Shown here piece after piece: positions 9,392 through 17,579 of a stretch of DNA of 64,000 nt; the stretch's first letter is position 1; each line of letters opens with the position of its first letter. Source of the DNA: Duganella sp. BuS-21 (GTDB lineage Bacteria > Pseudomonadota > Gammaproteobacteria > Burkholderiales > Burkholderiaceae_D); contig CP097466.1 of assembly GCA_041874725.1 (NCBI GenBank), forward strand, positions 3,038,001 to 3,102,000, given 5' to 3'. Made by a program: the position numbers and the translations under genes. Below the pieces are notes generated by a model. It ran no database searches and had not been told where the DNA came from. It was given only the letters and a program-made list of their open reading frames with translations.

Positions 9392-10468
9392 TCAAAAATG
9401 CGACGGAATTGCTGCAGTCGGCAGTGCCGTTTCGTCAATATTGTGCACCGGCGCGGACGGTGTGAAGCGGATCACGATGGCACTGAGGTTGTCGATGTGG
9501 AGCTGGGGTGGCGGATTGGCGGCGTAGTCGCTGAACAGCGCGTCCAAGGCGGCCGCGCTGTTCGTGCGCAGCAGTGCCGGCCAGCGGCTGATCCACGCTT
9601 GCGGATCGGCGCAGGACCAGAAGCCGTCCGTGGCCAACAGGTAGCTGGCATCGGCGCGCACCTCAACCACACGGCGGTCGGCCAGATGACCCAGGAATGG
9701 CGGCAGGTTGACGGCGTCCAGCGGCAGCAGGCCGTTGTCGAGGATCTGCGGATTAGCGAAGGCGTTGCCGAGGATGTAGGCCTGCGAGATTTGCGGCCGG
9801 TGTTCGCCGTGCACCTGCTGCCACCATTCGTCCTCGCCCAGCAGGCCGTGCATGGCGAAGGCGGTGGCGGGGACGTGGTCCACCGTTAGCGGGCGCGCGG
9901 CGTGTTCCGTGATTTCGTACAGGCGCGAGTCGCCGGCGTGGTACAGCAGCGGCGCCTGGCCGGGCGGGATTTCCAGCAGCGTGAGCGTGGTGCCGGGACG
10001 GCGGAAGCTGTCATGGTCGCCGGGCCGGCAGAATTGGGCTTGCAGATCGTGGTGCAACTGATCGAGCTGCGCGCCCAGTTGTTCCTGCGTGCTGCAGGCG
10101 GGGATGCGCAGCAGGCCGGCGGCGACGGCTTCGGCGGCCTGGCGTCCATGTCCGTGGCCGCCCATGCCGTCCAGGACCGCCAGGCGCACGTGGCCGTGCG
10201 GCCAGCCTTCGACCTGCGCGATGTGCGGCGCCTGCTCACGCAGCAGCACCGCGCGGCCGGTGGCGTCGATCAGCAGCAGGTTGTCCTGGTTCTCCGGCAC
10301 TTGCAGCTTGCTGATGCTGGCGGCGCTACGGGCGGCGATGTCCAGTGCGGGGCCGAAGTCGAGTTGGTCGGTGATGCGTGTCATCGGAGCGGGCGCCGGG
10401 GCGCGGGATGCGAAAGGCCACAGCTTAGCTGAAAAAGCACCGGCGGCGGTGGCTGGCGTGTGCGTCAT
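9392..10468 (-). CDS. PP2C-family Ser/Thr protein phosphatase
   Basis: The 358-residue soluble protein contains the PP2C metal-site motifs in order: AVLDGMGGHGHG (about 100), RRPGTTLTLL, HAGDSRLYE, LLATDGFWS and a final DNLSAIVI. All aspartates needed for the two-metal centre are present. ATG 10468 is chosen because it overlaps the stop of the SH3 gene as ATGA, indicating translational coupling; ATG 10384 is an internal alternative that would remove 28 residues without any motif. It is the presumptive eraser for the kinase encoded at the head of the operon. Confidence 0.9.
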   Translation of the reverse strand: MTHTPATAAGAFSAKLWPFASRAPAPAPMTRITDQLDFGPALDIAARSAASISKLQVPENQDNLLLIDATGRAVLLREQAPHIAQVEGWPHGHVRLAVLDGMGGHGHGRQAAEAVAAGLLRIPACSTQEQLGAQLDQLHHDLQAQFCRPGDHDSFRRPGTTLTLLEIPPGQAPLLYHAGDSRLYEITEHAARPLTVDHVPATAFAMHGLLGEDEWWQQVHGEHRPQISQAYILGNAFANPQILDNGLLPLDAVNLPPFLGHLADRRVVEVRADASYLLATDGFWSCADPQAWISRWPALLRTNSAAALDALFSDYAANPPPQLHIDNLSAIVIRFTPSAPVHNIDETALPTAAIPSHF

Positions 10469-10956
10469 TCGCCGCCCCGGCGCAGCCACAGGCTGCTGGC
10501 CCAGCCGCTTGCTTCGCTGCCGTTGACGGTGGCCTTGATTTGCCACCAGTCGCCGTCATGCTGGCCGGTGGGCGTGACGGTGGCGCCGGCCGGCACCACG
10601 GCGATGCGGGCGGCGTGCACACCGGGGGCTGCGCGCAGATTCAGGTCGCGGTGAACGCGGAAGGAGTGGCCGGCGGTGGCTGCGTGGGCGTTTGTCGTGG
10701 GGTCGGCGTTGCGCTGTGCGGCGGGCGCCTGTACACGCGCCATGGCGGCTGGTTGATTGACGCTGGCGGCGGCCGGCGTGTGCGTGGCGTACAGGATCAA
10801 GCTGCCGATGCTCCAGGTGCCGACGGCAGCGATCAACAGGGCGCGCGCGTTGGCACGCCGCCACCAGGCGCGCGGCGTCAGGTAGGCGGCCAGGAACAGC
10901 GTGACGACGAGGCCCGCGCCGAACCCCGCGACGGTGTGAAGGTTGACCGCTTCCAT
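10465..10956 (-). CDS. Membrane protein with extracytoplasmic SH3b domain
   Basis: The 163-residue protein has two N-terminal hydrophobic segments (about 8-27 and 41-58). An Ala/Gln-rich linker leads into a bacterial SH3 domain at about 100-160, with DLNLRAAPGVHAARIAVVPAG, a DWWQIKA strand and GWASSLWL. SH3b domains commonly bind peptidoglycan or its stem peptides. The start lies 5 bases after the FhaA-like gene and the stop overlaps the PP2C gene by 4 bases. The reading frame is open far upstream, but that extension is shadow of the FhaA-like gene. Confidence 0.8.
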   Translation of the reverse strand: MEAVNLHTVAGFGAGLVVTLFLAAYLTPRAWWRRANARALLIAAVGTWSIGSLILYATHTPAAASVNQPAAMARVQAPAAQRNADPTTNAHAATAGHSFRVHRDLNLRAAPGVHAARIAVVPAGATVTPTGQHDGDWWQIKATVNGSEASGWASSLWLRRGGE

Positions 10957-10961
10957 GGGCG

Positions 10962-12539
10962 TCAGGCCTCGAAGCGCAGCACGTAGTGGCCGGCCACCAG
11001 GTGGTGGCCGTGCGGCAGCATGTAAGGCACATCGCCTACGCTGGCGACGAATTGCAGTCTGTCGTCCAGGTGGTAGAGTGCTTGCGTAGCGCTCAGGCGG
11101 CCAATGGTGTAGCCCTTGGCGACGGCCTCGAAGCTGAAGGCGCTGCGCGACAGGCCGATGCGGTCCGCGCTGGTGGCGTTGACGCCGTCGGCATGCTTGA
11201 GGAAGCGTGGTGAGTCGAGCAGGCGCAAGGCGGCGAGCATGGGCGAGTTGCGGCCGAAGGTGAAGCGCGCGCCGCTGGCGACGCCGCTGCTGACCGGTTG
11301 CGCAAGGCAGATCAGGGCGCGGTAGCGGTCCGACATTTCCGGCGCGGCCGGCAGCAGGCGCAAGGTGCGCATGTCGATCGGGGCGAAGGTGACGGGGGTT
11401 TCGATGCGCTGGCGTCCGGCGGCGGTGCAGGCGTACAGTTCGTCGGCGGCATCGACGATGATGCTGATGGCGGACTGGGAGTCGGTCGAGAGGTCCAATG
11501 CGCGGTTGAAGGGCAGCTCGATCGAGAGCGCGCCGGTGTCGCGGTAGCGGCTCAGGCGCGGCAAGGCCAGCGCCACCAGACTGACGCGCTGCTGGGATAA
11601 CGGCGCGTAGGTGGCGTCGCTTTCGCCGGCGCGGTTGTCTGGCTTGTGGTTGACGGCGGCAGGTACGGCGGTGAGGTCGATCGGGCCGGTGCCGGCGCGG
11701 CTCTGCCAAACGGCGGGGCGGCCGGATGTAAGGGCCTGCGGTGCTGCGTCTGGCGTGACAGGTATGGGCACTGGCGCCGCCGACGCTGGCGCATTGCTGC
11801 CGCGTGACGGCGCGGCGGAGCTGGGGTCGATTTTCAGCAGGAGGCGCTGGCCGCCTTGCGGTTCGCGCTGCGACTTGATGGTGTAGTAGCCGCTGCGCGG
11901 ATCGTAGCGGCAATCGAAGGCGTCTTTGGGGCGCATTTGCACTACCGGCGGCACATCGGGGCCGTCGTTCAGGATCAGCAGCGCGGCGTCCGGGCCGAAG
12001 GGCCAGCCTCGGGCCAAGGCGCTTGCCTCGCCGCCTTCGCCGCCGATCAGCACCAGCCGCTGATTGGGATAAATCGGACATACCGCCTGCCAGATGGCGC
12101 TGTCGCGCGACACGCTGACGTTGTACAGTATTTTTTCATCGGGCGCAGGCAGGTACACCGCATGGCCGAACTTGACCTCGATTTCGCCCGGCGCCAGCGA
12201 CGTGTCGCCCACCACGTCATAGCGCACCTGGTCGCTGCCCAGCAGGTCGCCGAAATCTTTTTGATGGAGCGTGGTCAGCGTCTGCGCCAGGTCGCGGGCG
12301 CGGGCGCCGCGCGTGAGGTGGTAGTCGTCATCGACTTCTTCCTGCGGCAGCACCAGCGTTACGTGCGAGAAGCAGCGCGTGGCGGCGCGGCCCTTGTGTT
12401 CGCGCGGGCTGCGTTCCAGCAGGTCGCGCAGCAGTGGACGGCGCGAGAACAGCGCCAGGCCCGGCGTCTGCCAGATGGCTTCCGCGTTGAAGACGTCTGG
12501 AATGCGTCCCAGGACGGCGTGTTGGACATAGGTCGGCAT
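10962..12539 (-). CDS. FhaA-like protein (DUF3662-like N-terminus, degenerate FHA-like C-terminus)
   Basis: The 525-residue protein has an N-terminal domain with the order of elements seen in the DUF3662 domain of actinobacterial FhaA. It has a beta strand FSHVTLVLP, a helix around ARARDLAQTLTTLHQKDFG, a strand VRYDVVGDTS and then LAPGEIEVKFG. A middle Pro/Ala-rich linker spans about 240-310. The last 100 residues look FHA-like, with IGLSRSAFSFEAVAKGYTIG and a VAGHYVLRF end strand, but the phosphothreonine-reading residues are not convincing. An AAGGAG on the minus strand (12548-12553) precedes the ATG. The assignment rests on my reading of the pattern and needs a profile search. Confidence 0.55.
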   Translation of the reverse strand: MPTYVQHAVLGRIPDVFNAEAIWQTPGLALFSRRPLLRDLLERSPREHKGRAATRCFSHVTLVLPQEEVDDDYHLTRGARARDLAQTLTTLHQKDFGDLLGSDQVRYDVVGDTSLAPGEIEVKFGHAVYLPAPDEKILYNVSVSRDSAIWQAVCPIYPNQRLVLIGGEGGEASALARGWPFGPDAALLILNDGPDVPPVVQMRPKDAFDCRYDPRSGYYTIKSQREPQGGQRLLLKIDPSSAAPSRGSNAPASAAPVPIPVTPDAAPQALTSGRPAVWQSRAGTGPIDLTAVPAAVNHKPDNRAGESDATYAPLSQQRVSLVALALPRLSRYRDTGALSIELPFNRALDLSTDSQSAISIIVDAADELYACTAAGRQRIETPVTFAPIDMRTLRLLPAAPEMSDRYRALICLAQPVSSGVASGARFTFGRNSPMLAALRLLDSPRFLKHADGVNATSADRIGLSRSAFSFEAVAKGYTIGRLSATQALYHLDDRLQFVASVGDVPYMLPHGHHLVAGHYVLRFEA

Positions 12540-12542
12540 GAT

Positions 12543-14930
12543 TCAAACTCCTTCTGAAGATATCGCACTGAAGGTAAGCAGGGGGCAGAGGAAAAACAGT
12601 AGGTGGCTGCCGCCGGCTGAGAGAAAGCTCATCGGCTGTCCCATGATGGGGAAGATGGCCAGGTTGGTGCCCCAGGAGAGCAGGAAGTGGCCCAGCACGA
12701 AGGCGCCACCGCCGCACAGCGCGAAGTAGCGGAAGCGGCCCAGCCATGCGGCGCGGTAGTTGCGCGCGCCGGCGGCGCTGTGGTGGCAGCGTAGCGCGGT
12801 CAGCACCATCCCGATGAGGAAAGCGGCTTGCGCCGCCCAAAGCAGCAGGCCGCCGAGCAGGCCGTGGCGGTTGAGCAGGAAGGACGCGGCAAAGTCGTCC
12901 TGCACGGCGGGGATGTGCAGCACGTTGCCGGCTGGCTGGCCCAGAGCGCGCAGGCCTAGCCATTGGTCGGCGCCGAACCAGCCGCCGTCGCCGATGGCGC
13001 GTGCGGCCAGCAGCAGTTGCTGGCCGGTGTGGGGATGTTCGGCCGGATTGAGCCAGACCAGGAAGCGATCCGCGTAGAAGCCCCAGCGGATCAGCTCTTC
13101 GCTGCCGGCCATGCGCAGACTGGTCACCGCGCATACGGCCATCAGCGCTGCGCCCAGCAGGATCGCCAGCAAAAGGCGGTTGCGCGCGGCCAGCGCGTAG
13201 GCGGTGCCCATGCCGGCGCTCCAGAGTAGCAGCAGGATCAACGGCGAGAAGTCGTCCACCTGTACCAGTGCGAGGCCGAGCAGCGCGAGGAACAGCAGGG
13301 CCGGAGCGATCAACCGCAGCCAGCGTGCGCCGTAGTCGGCCAGTTGTCGCGGTCCGTTGTGCCAGTTGAAGCGCAGGGCCAGACAGTGGGCGGCGAGAGC
13401 GGCCAGCGCGAGCTTGGCCAGTTCAACCGGCTGCAGGTCGAAGACGCCGGTTTCGTCGCCCCAAAGGACTTGCGCGGCCAGCGCCGTTAGTGCGATAACG
13501 GCGAAAAGCGCGAGCAGCCATTCGATGGTGCGTTGTTGGAGGTGGGCGCCGCGTGCCGTCTGGTATTGCATCCACAGGCGCGCGAGGCCGCCGAGCCCCG
13601 TGCCGATGGCCAGCAGGGCGGTGGATTTCTGATAGTAGCGCAGCCAGGATGATTCCGGTGCGCCGAGGCCGAGTTCAAGTTGCACCAGCAGGCCGATGGC
13701 CAGCAGGATGACGCCGGCGGCGGTTGCCAGCGTGAGGCGGCCGGGCAGCGCAAGCCACAACAGCAGCGCGTCGGCGCCGAGCATCAGCGAGCAAGCGGCG
13801 GCCGGCGGATAGCCGGTGCGTTGAGCGATCAATGCAATCAGCCCCGCCACCACCATCCCCACCGTCGCCAGCAACGCACCGCCGCCGGCCGCCAAGCCGG
13901 GTAGACCCGCCCGCCGCGCGCCGCTGCTGACGGCGATCCCGGCCAGGCCTAGCGCCAGGGCGATGCCGATAGCCCCTGCCGGGCCGCCGCTCCACAGCGC
14001 GCGCTGTTGCCATTGCCAGCGTACCTGCTCCGGCAGTTTCAGCTCCGGCTCGCTGTATAGTTTGACGTGGCGGTTTGGATGCAACGCCAGTTGGTCGCCG
14101 CTGGTGGAGATTTGCATGCGCGTGCGGCCCACCATGATCGCGTTCACGCCCTCCAGCGAGGCTTCCTGTCGACGCAAATCGGTCTGGCCCGCCAGCACGG
14201 CGGCCTGCTCGCCATCGGGATTGGCGGCCGACAGCTGCAACCGACCATTCACGCGCGCGATCTGCGCCGCGCCTGGCGCAAGCGTTTCCAATCCAAGCCG
14301 ATTGTCACAATACAGATTGCCGCCAAATGACAGCGGCCGCGCGATGGTCAGCGGCAGAGGCATGATGCGATTCCATGCCGACAGCGCCTTGCCCGTCATA
14401 CGCGATTCCGGGCAGCTGGCTTGCTGCCGGCCGTCGCGATACAGCACCGCACCGTCATAACGCCACTCGTTACCGCCGCGCGCGAAGGTAACAGAGCGAG
14501 CCTCGGCCGCGCGCACGTCGAACACGGCGCCATCGACCTGAAACCGTTGCAAGCCCTGCAAAGGCGCGCTGCCCATGCGCTGCTCGGCCGCATCGCGCAT
14601 CAATACCACCTGTTTCGACGCGCTGAGATTGCGCAGCAACCAGCCGCCATCTGCGTCGCGGCGCAGCGACAGGTGCTGACGTTCGGTTTGCGGCGCGGCC
14701 AATTCACGCTGTCCCAATATGATGCTGTCGCCGGCCGTGAGGCGGACGGTGATTGCGGACGGCATCCAGGCCGCCGGCGCACGCAGCAGGGCCAGCGCCT
14801 GCAAGCCACACAGGCCCGCCAGCACCGCAAGCGTCAGCATCATGCCGCCATGGCGAACCGCAGCGAGAGTGGTCGTCTGCGGCGCATTGCGCATCTGCGC
14901 GCGGGAGGAGGAAAGGGCGGCGGCGCGCAT
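12543..14930 (-). CDS. SEDS-family (FtsW/RodA-like) protein with extracytoplasmic N-terminal domain
   Basis: The 795-residue protein has one N-terminal helix (about 28-50). A roughly 230-residue beta-rich domain with FHA-like strand rhythm follows, then about ten or more membrane helices. The SEDS part shows QPVELAKLALAALAAH, GGWFGADQWLGL, HIPAVQDDFAASFLL with the catalytic-type aspartate, and IFPIMGQPMSFLSAGGSHLLFF. SEDS proteins polymerise lipid II into glycan strands. ATG 14930 shares one base with the kinase stop (TGATG), which indicates coupling and decides the start. FtsW/RodA proteins are normally near 400 residues, so the extra N-terminal domain is unusual. No transpeptidase partner is encoded here. 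Confidence 0.85.
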   Translation of the reverse strand: MRAAALSSSRAQMRNAPQTTTLAAVRHGGMMLTLAVLAGLCGLQALALLRAPAAWMPSAITVRLTAGDSIILGQRELAAPQTERQHLSLRRDADGGWLLRNLSASKQVVLMRDAAEQRMGSAPLQGLQRFQVDGAVFDVRAAEARSVTFARGGNEWRYDGAVLYRDGRQQASCPESRMTGKALSAWNRIMPLPLTIARPLSFGGNLYCDNRLGLETLAPGAAQIARVNGRLQLSAANPDGEQAAVLAGQTDLRRQEASLEGVNAIMVGRTRMQISTSGDQLALHPNRHVKLYSEPELKLPEQVRWQWQQRALWSGGPAGAIGIALALGLAGIAVSSGARRAGLPGLAAGGGALLATVGMVVAGLIALIAQRTGYPPAAACSLMLGADALLLWLALPGRLTLATAAGVILLAIGLLVQLELGLGAPESSWLRYYQKSTALLAIGTGLGGLARLWMQYQTARGAHLQQRTIEWLLALFAVIALTALAAQVLWGDETGVFDLQPVELAKLALAALAAHCLALRFNWHNGPRQLADYGARWLRLIAPALLFLALLGLALVQVDDFSPLILLLLWSAGMGTAYALAARNRLLLAILLGAALMAVCAVTSLRMAGSEELIRWGFYADRFLVWLNPAEHPHTGQQLLLAARAIGDGGWFGADQWLGLRALGQPAGNVLHIPAVQDDFAASFLLNRHGLLGGLLLWAAQAAFLIGMVLTALRCHHSAAGARNYRAAWLGRFRYFALCGGGAFVLGHFLLSWGTNLAIFPIMGQPMSFLSAGGSHLLFFLCPLLTFSAISSEGV

Positions 14931-15967
14931 CACATCCCCTGCAGGCTTTGCCAACCATTGAGCGCCGACGGCCGATGCATGCCCAGCACTGGATCAACCG
15001 CATCGAATGCGCCGCGCGCCGTCTTCACGCCCTGTATCGCATTTAGCATGCGACTGATCTGTATCGCATGGCGCGGACGGTTGGCGGGATCGATCTGCAG
15101 CAGCGCGCGCAGCAGCTCCAGCGCCGCATCGCGTTTGTCGGCCGGGATGGTGGCGGCGAAGCGCTCCTCTTCATTCGGCTGCAAGGCGCTCGGAATCTGA
15201 CCGCCATTGCGGTTGCGCAGTTGGTCCGCGCCGGCGACGTGATGTTCACGGTAAGCCTGCCCGCAATCGCTGCAAAAGCGCAGCGGCAGACCACCAGTCA
15301 CCAGAAAATACAGCATTGCACCAAGCGAAAAATAATCGCTGCGCGTCCCGGTGGCATAGCCGCCGCCATCGGCCGGGAAGAACTGCTCCGGCGCCTGCCA
15401 ATTGGCGGTACCGGCATACGAGTGCGCCTGCAGGCTACCCAACTCGCGGTTGGTGCCGAAATCAGCCAGCTTCACGGTGAGCAGATGCGGGTCCAGCAGC
15501 ACATTGGCCGGCTTCAGGTCGAGATAACGCCAGCCGTATTGGTGTACCTTGGCCAGCGCCTGATTGATTTGAGCGATCCAGCCCAGCGCCTGCGGCAGCG
15601 GCACGGTTTCGCCGCGTCCCTTCAGCGCCACCATGTGTTTGCCCAGGTCGGAGCCCAGCAGTTCCAGCGCCAACACCGGCAGGCCTTCGTGCCAGCCGCT
15701 GTCCAGCAGGCGCACGATGTGCCGTTCGTCCCACGGCTCCAGGGATTGCAGGAAGGCGATTTCGTTATTGGCGGAGGCGATCCAGCGCTCGCGCTGTGCG
15801 GGCATGGCGCGCGCCATCTGCTCCTGATTGATCAATTTGATGGCGACGTCGCGTGTGGCCTGCGGTCCGCTTGCGCGCCAGATGATGCCGTAGGCGGAAC
15901 CGCCGATCTGCTCGCGCAGCCGGTAGTGGCCCAGTTCCAAAGCGATGATTGCGTCTGCTGTCGTCAT
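14930..15967 (-). CDS. Divergent Ser/Thr protein kinase, head of the SEDS/FHA/PP2C operon
   Basis: The 345-residue soluble protein has a kinase fold: glycine loop GGSAYGIIW, VAIKLI lysine, and catalytic loop YLDLKPANVLL (about 148-158). It also has LADFGTNRE and an APE segment in the form WQAPEQF. The HRD motif is replaced by Y-L-D, keeping the catalytic aspartate but losing His and Arg. A Cys-containing insert (CSDCGQAYREHH) lies after the activation region. No membrane helix or PASTA domain follows. ATG 15967 is chosen over the in-frame ATG 15985 because GGAGG (minus strand, 15973-15977) sits 5 bases before it. Confidence 0.87.
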   Translation of the reverse strand: MTTADAIIALELGHYRLREQIGGSAYGIIWRASGPQATRDVAIKLINQEQMARAMPAQRERWIASANNEIAFLQSLEPWDERHIVRLLDSGWHEGLPVLALELLGSDLGKHMVALKGRGETVPLPQALGWIAQINQALAKVHQYGWRYLDLKPANVLLDPHLLTVKLADFGTNRELGSLQAHSYAGTANWQAPEQFFPADGGGYATGTRSDYFSLGAMLYFLVTGGLPLRFCSDCGQAYREHHVAGADQLRNRNGGQIPSALQPNEEERFAATIPADKRDAALELLRALLQIDPANRPRHAIQISRMLNAIQGVKTARGAFDAVDPVLGMHRPSALNGWQSLQGM

Positions 15968-16121
15968 AGAATCCTCCGTCGCCAAGTGCTAGCGGAGGGC
16001 GGACGAAAAAATGGTTCTTCACGTATTCCCGGGAAATGCGGCCTGAATCTTCCGAAAGCCACGGGCTGACAGCGCTCTTTCGCGCGGCCACGCTTCATCT
16101 ATGGGGTTGCGGGCAATGCAG

Positions 16122-16230
16122 TTGGCGACTCAACAGTCGTGCTTAAAAGCACCCCTGGCCGCAGCGGTGTGCGGGTTGGGTTGGTGCCGCGTGCTTTTAC
16201 AGCGACAAGCAACGTCAATCCCATCTTGCC
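16122..16230. repeat. Dispersed intergenic repeat, copy 1 (109 bp)
   Basis: This block begins TTGGCGACTCAACA and ends CAACGTCAATCCCATCTTGCC. It recurs in the same orientation at 54172-54313 with only scattered mismatches. Inside it, CTTAAAAGCACC near the left end and GTGCTTTTA near the right end are inverted relative to each other. Copy 1 lacks the 34-base palindromic insert of copy 2. It lies in a gene-free gap and has no ORF of its own. Confidence 0.9.
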
Positions 16231-16258
16231 AACCTATCCCGTAAATCTGTGATGAACC

Positions 16259-16287
16259 AAAAAAAAGCCCCGAAAACTTCGGGGCTT
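16259..16287 (-). terminator. Rho-independent terminator of the glycine-zipper gene
   Basis: On the minus strand the sequence folds into AGCCCCGAAG / CTTCGGGGCT-type arms (core GCCCCGAA-GTTT-TCGGGGC) followed by a run of T. It lies 17 bases after the stop of the minus-strand gene. Confidence 0.9.
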
Positions 16288-16303
16288 GATGGACGACTAA
16301 GAA

Positions 16304-16765
16304 TTAACGACCCCAGCGATCGTGGCGGTCGTGACGGTCGTGGTGGCGATCACGTTCCCAACGGCTGTCGCGGTAGTAGGAGCGCGGCTCCACATACACG
16401 ACGCGCGGTGGCGGCGAGTAGTACACCTGGGCCGGACGCTCGTAATAGACAGGCGCCGGGCGCTCGTAATACACAGGCGCTGGACGTTCGTAATACACCG
16501 GCGCCGGCTGCGAATAGACGCGTGTTTCGACGTAGCCACGGCCCCCGCCGCGATAGTGACGGTCGTCCGTGCGGATGCTGTTGCCGACGGCCGCGCCAAC
16601 CAGGCCGCCGACAATGGCGCCATCGCGTCCACCGGCACTGTTGCCGATTGCCGCGCCAACCACAGCGCCAGCCACCGTGTTGAAATCACGGTCGCCTGCG
16701 AATGCCGACGACGACAGTGCCGCAGTAGTCAGAAACGCCACACCCAATAATTTTTTGCTCAACAT
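16304..16765 (-). CDS. Secreted glycine-zipper protein with Tyr/Pro repeats
   Basis: The 153-residue precursor begins with a signal peptide (MLSKKLLGVAFLTTAALSSSAFA). A glycine-zipper segment follows (VAGAVVGAAIGNSAGGRDGAIVGGLVGAAVG split over two zipper turns). Next come at least three copies of the octad PVYYERPA, a Tyr-rich stretch and a His/Arg/Asp-rich tail with HDRHDRW. Glycine-zipper proteins usually sit in or span the outer envelope. ATG 16765 has AAGGGGA upstream and places the signal peptide correctly; the in-frame ATG at 16798 would add 11 residues before it. A clear terminator follows. Confidence 0.85.
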   Translation of the reverse strand: MLSKKLLGVAFLTTAALSSSAFAGDRDFNTVAGAVVGAAIGNSAGGRDGAIVGGLVGAAVGNSIRTDDRHYRGGGRGYVETRVYSQPAPVYYERPAPVYYERPAPVYYERPAQVYYSPPPRVVYVEPRSYYRDSRWERDRHHDRHDRHDRWGR

Positions 16766-16915
16766 GGTAGTCCCCTTGCTGTGGCCCGGAATCGACATGA
16801 TCCGCTAGCCAGTGAGTCCACTATAGCCTTTACAAAAATTCACGCCACGCCTAATACACATGCTTACAAACGGGGTGGTAGCGTAATAGCTTGTAACAAT
16901 TGGAGTAGTTGCGGA

Positions 16916-17446
16916 TTAATGCCGCCGCGCCTCCCACTCGGGCCGCAGCACGCTGAAGACCGTCACGTCCTGATATCGCCCGTTGATGAAGAAGGACTGG
17001 CGCAACGTCCCTTCGGCCTTGAAGCCGCATTTCTGCGCCACCCGCACCGAGGCCACGTTCTCCGGGGCGGTCAGCAGTTCGAGCCGGTGATAGGGATGGA
17101 CGTTGAACAGATAATCCACCAGCAGTTGGCAGGCCTCGGTCATGAATCCGCGTCCGGAGAGCTTGGATTCGAACAGCCGGTAGCCGATTTCACGCGTTGT
17201 CGGCGTGCGGCTCTTGAAGTGGGTGATGACCCCTACCACGTGGTGCAGCGCGTCCTCGATCACGAATAGCTCGCTGTCCTCCGTAACGAAACCGTGCTGC
17301 ATGAACTCCTTGCGCATGGTTTCCGGCGATTTGAAATGCGTGGAAAAGTAATCGCCGCGCGACGGCAGGTCGTTGGCCAGCGCGATAAAGGTGTTCAGAT
17401 CGGCTGTAACCAGATGACGAACGGTGCAGAGTTGACCCTTGAGCAT
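16916..17446 (-). CDS. GNAT acetyltransferase, RimJ/RimL type
   Basis: The 176-residue protein has the RimJ/RimL pattern: REIGYRLFESKLSGRGFMTEAC for the acetyl-CoA loop, NVHPYHRLELLTAPENVASVRVAQKCGFKAEGTLR for the conserved N-x-x-S-x-x-V-x-x-K-x-G-F helix (spread over two motifs), and a final DVTVFSVL strand. Such enzymes acetylate N-termini or small molecules. GGAGAA lies upstream of the ATG. It is divergent from the M28 peptidase gene. Confidence 0.88.
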   Translation of the reverse strand: MLKGQLCTVRHLVTADLNTFIALANDLPSRGDYFSTHFKSPETMRKEFMQHGFVTEDSELFVIEDALHHVVGVITHFKSRTPTTREIGYRLFESKLSGRGFMTEACQLLVDYLFNVHPYHRLELLTAPENVASVRVAQKCGFKAEGTLRQSFFINGRYQDVTVFSVLRPEWEARRH

Positions 17447-17579
17447 GGCCGCTTTCTCCGGTAGGTGGAGTTACATCGTAGAGCAAGTGGCATAGCAAAT
17501 CAACATGGATGACAAGATCATCACGATAGGTTATCGTTTCAGCCGATCTTGTCACCCTCTTAATTCGACCAGGAACCGC

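Noticed and set aside
10957..12081. N-terminal extension of the SH3b frame
   Set aside because: It is Arg/Pro-rich, overlaps the FhaA-like gene in another frame, and the real start is 10956 directly after that gene.
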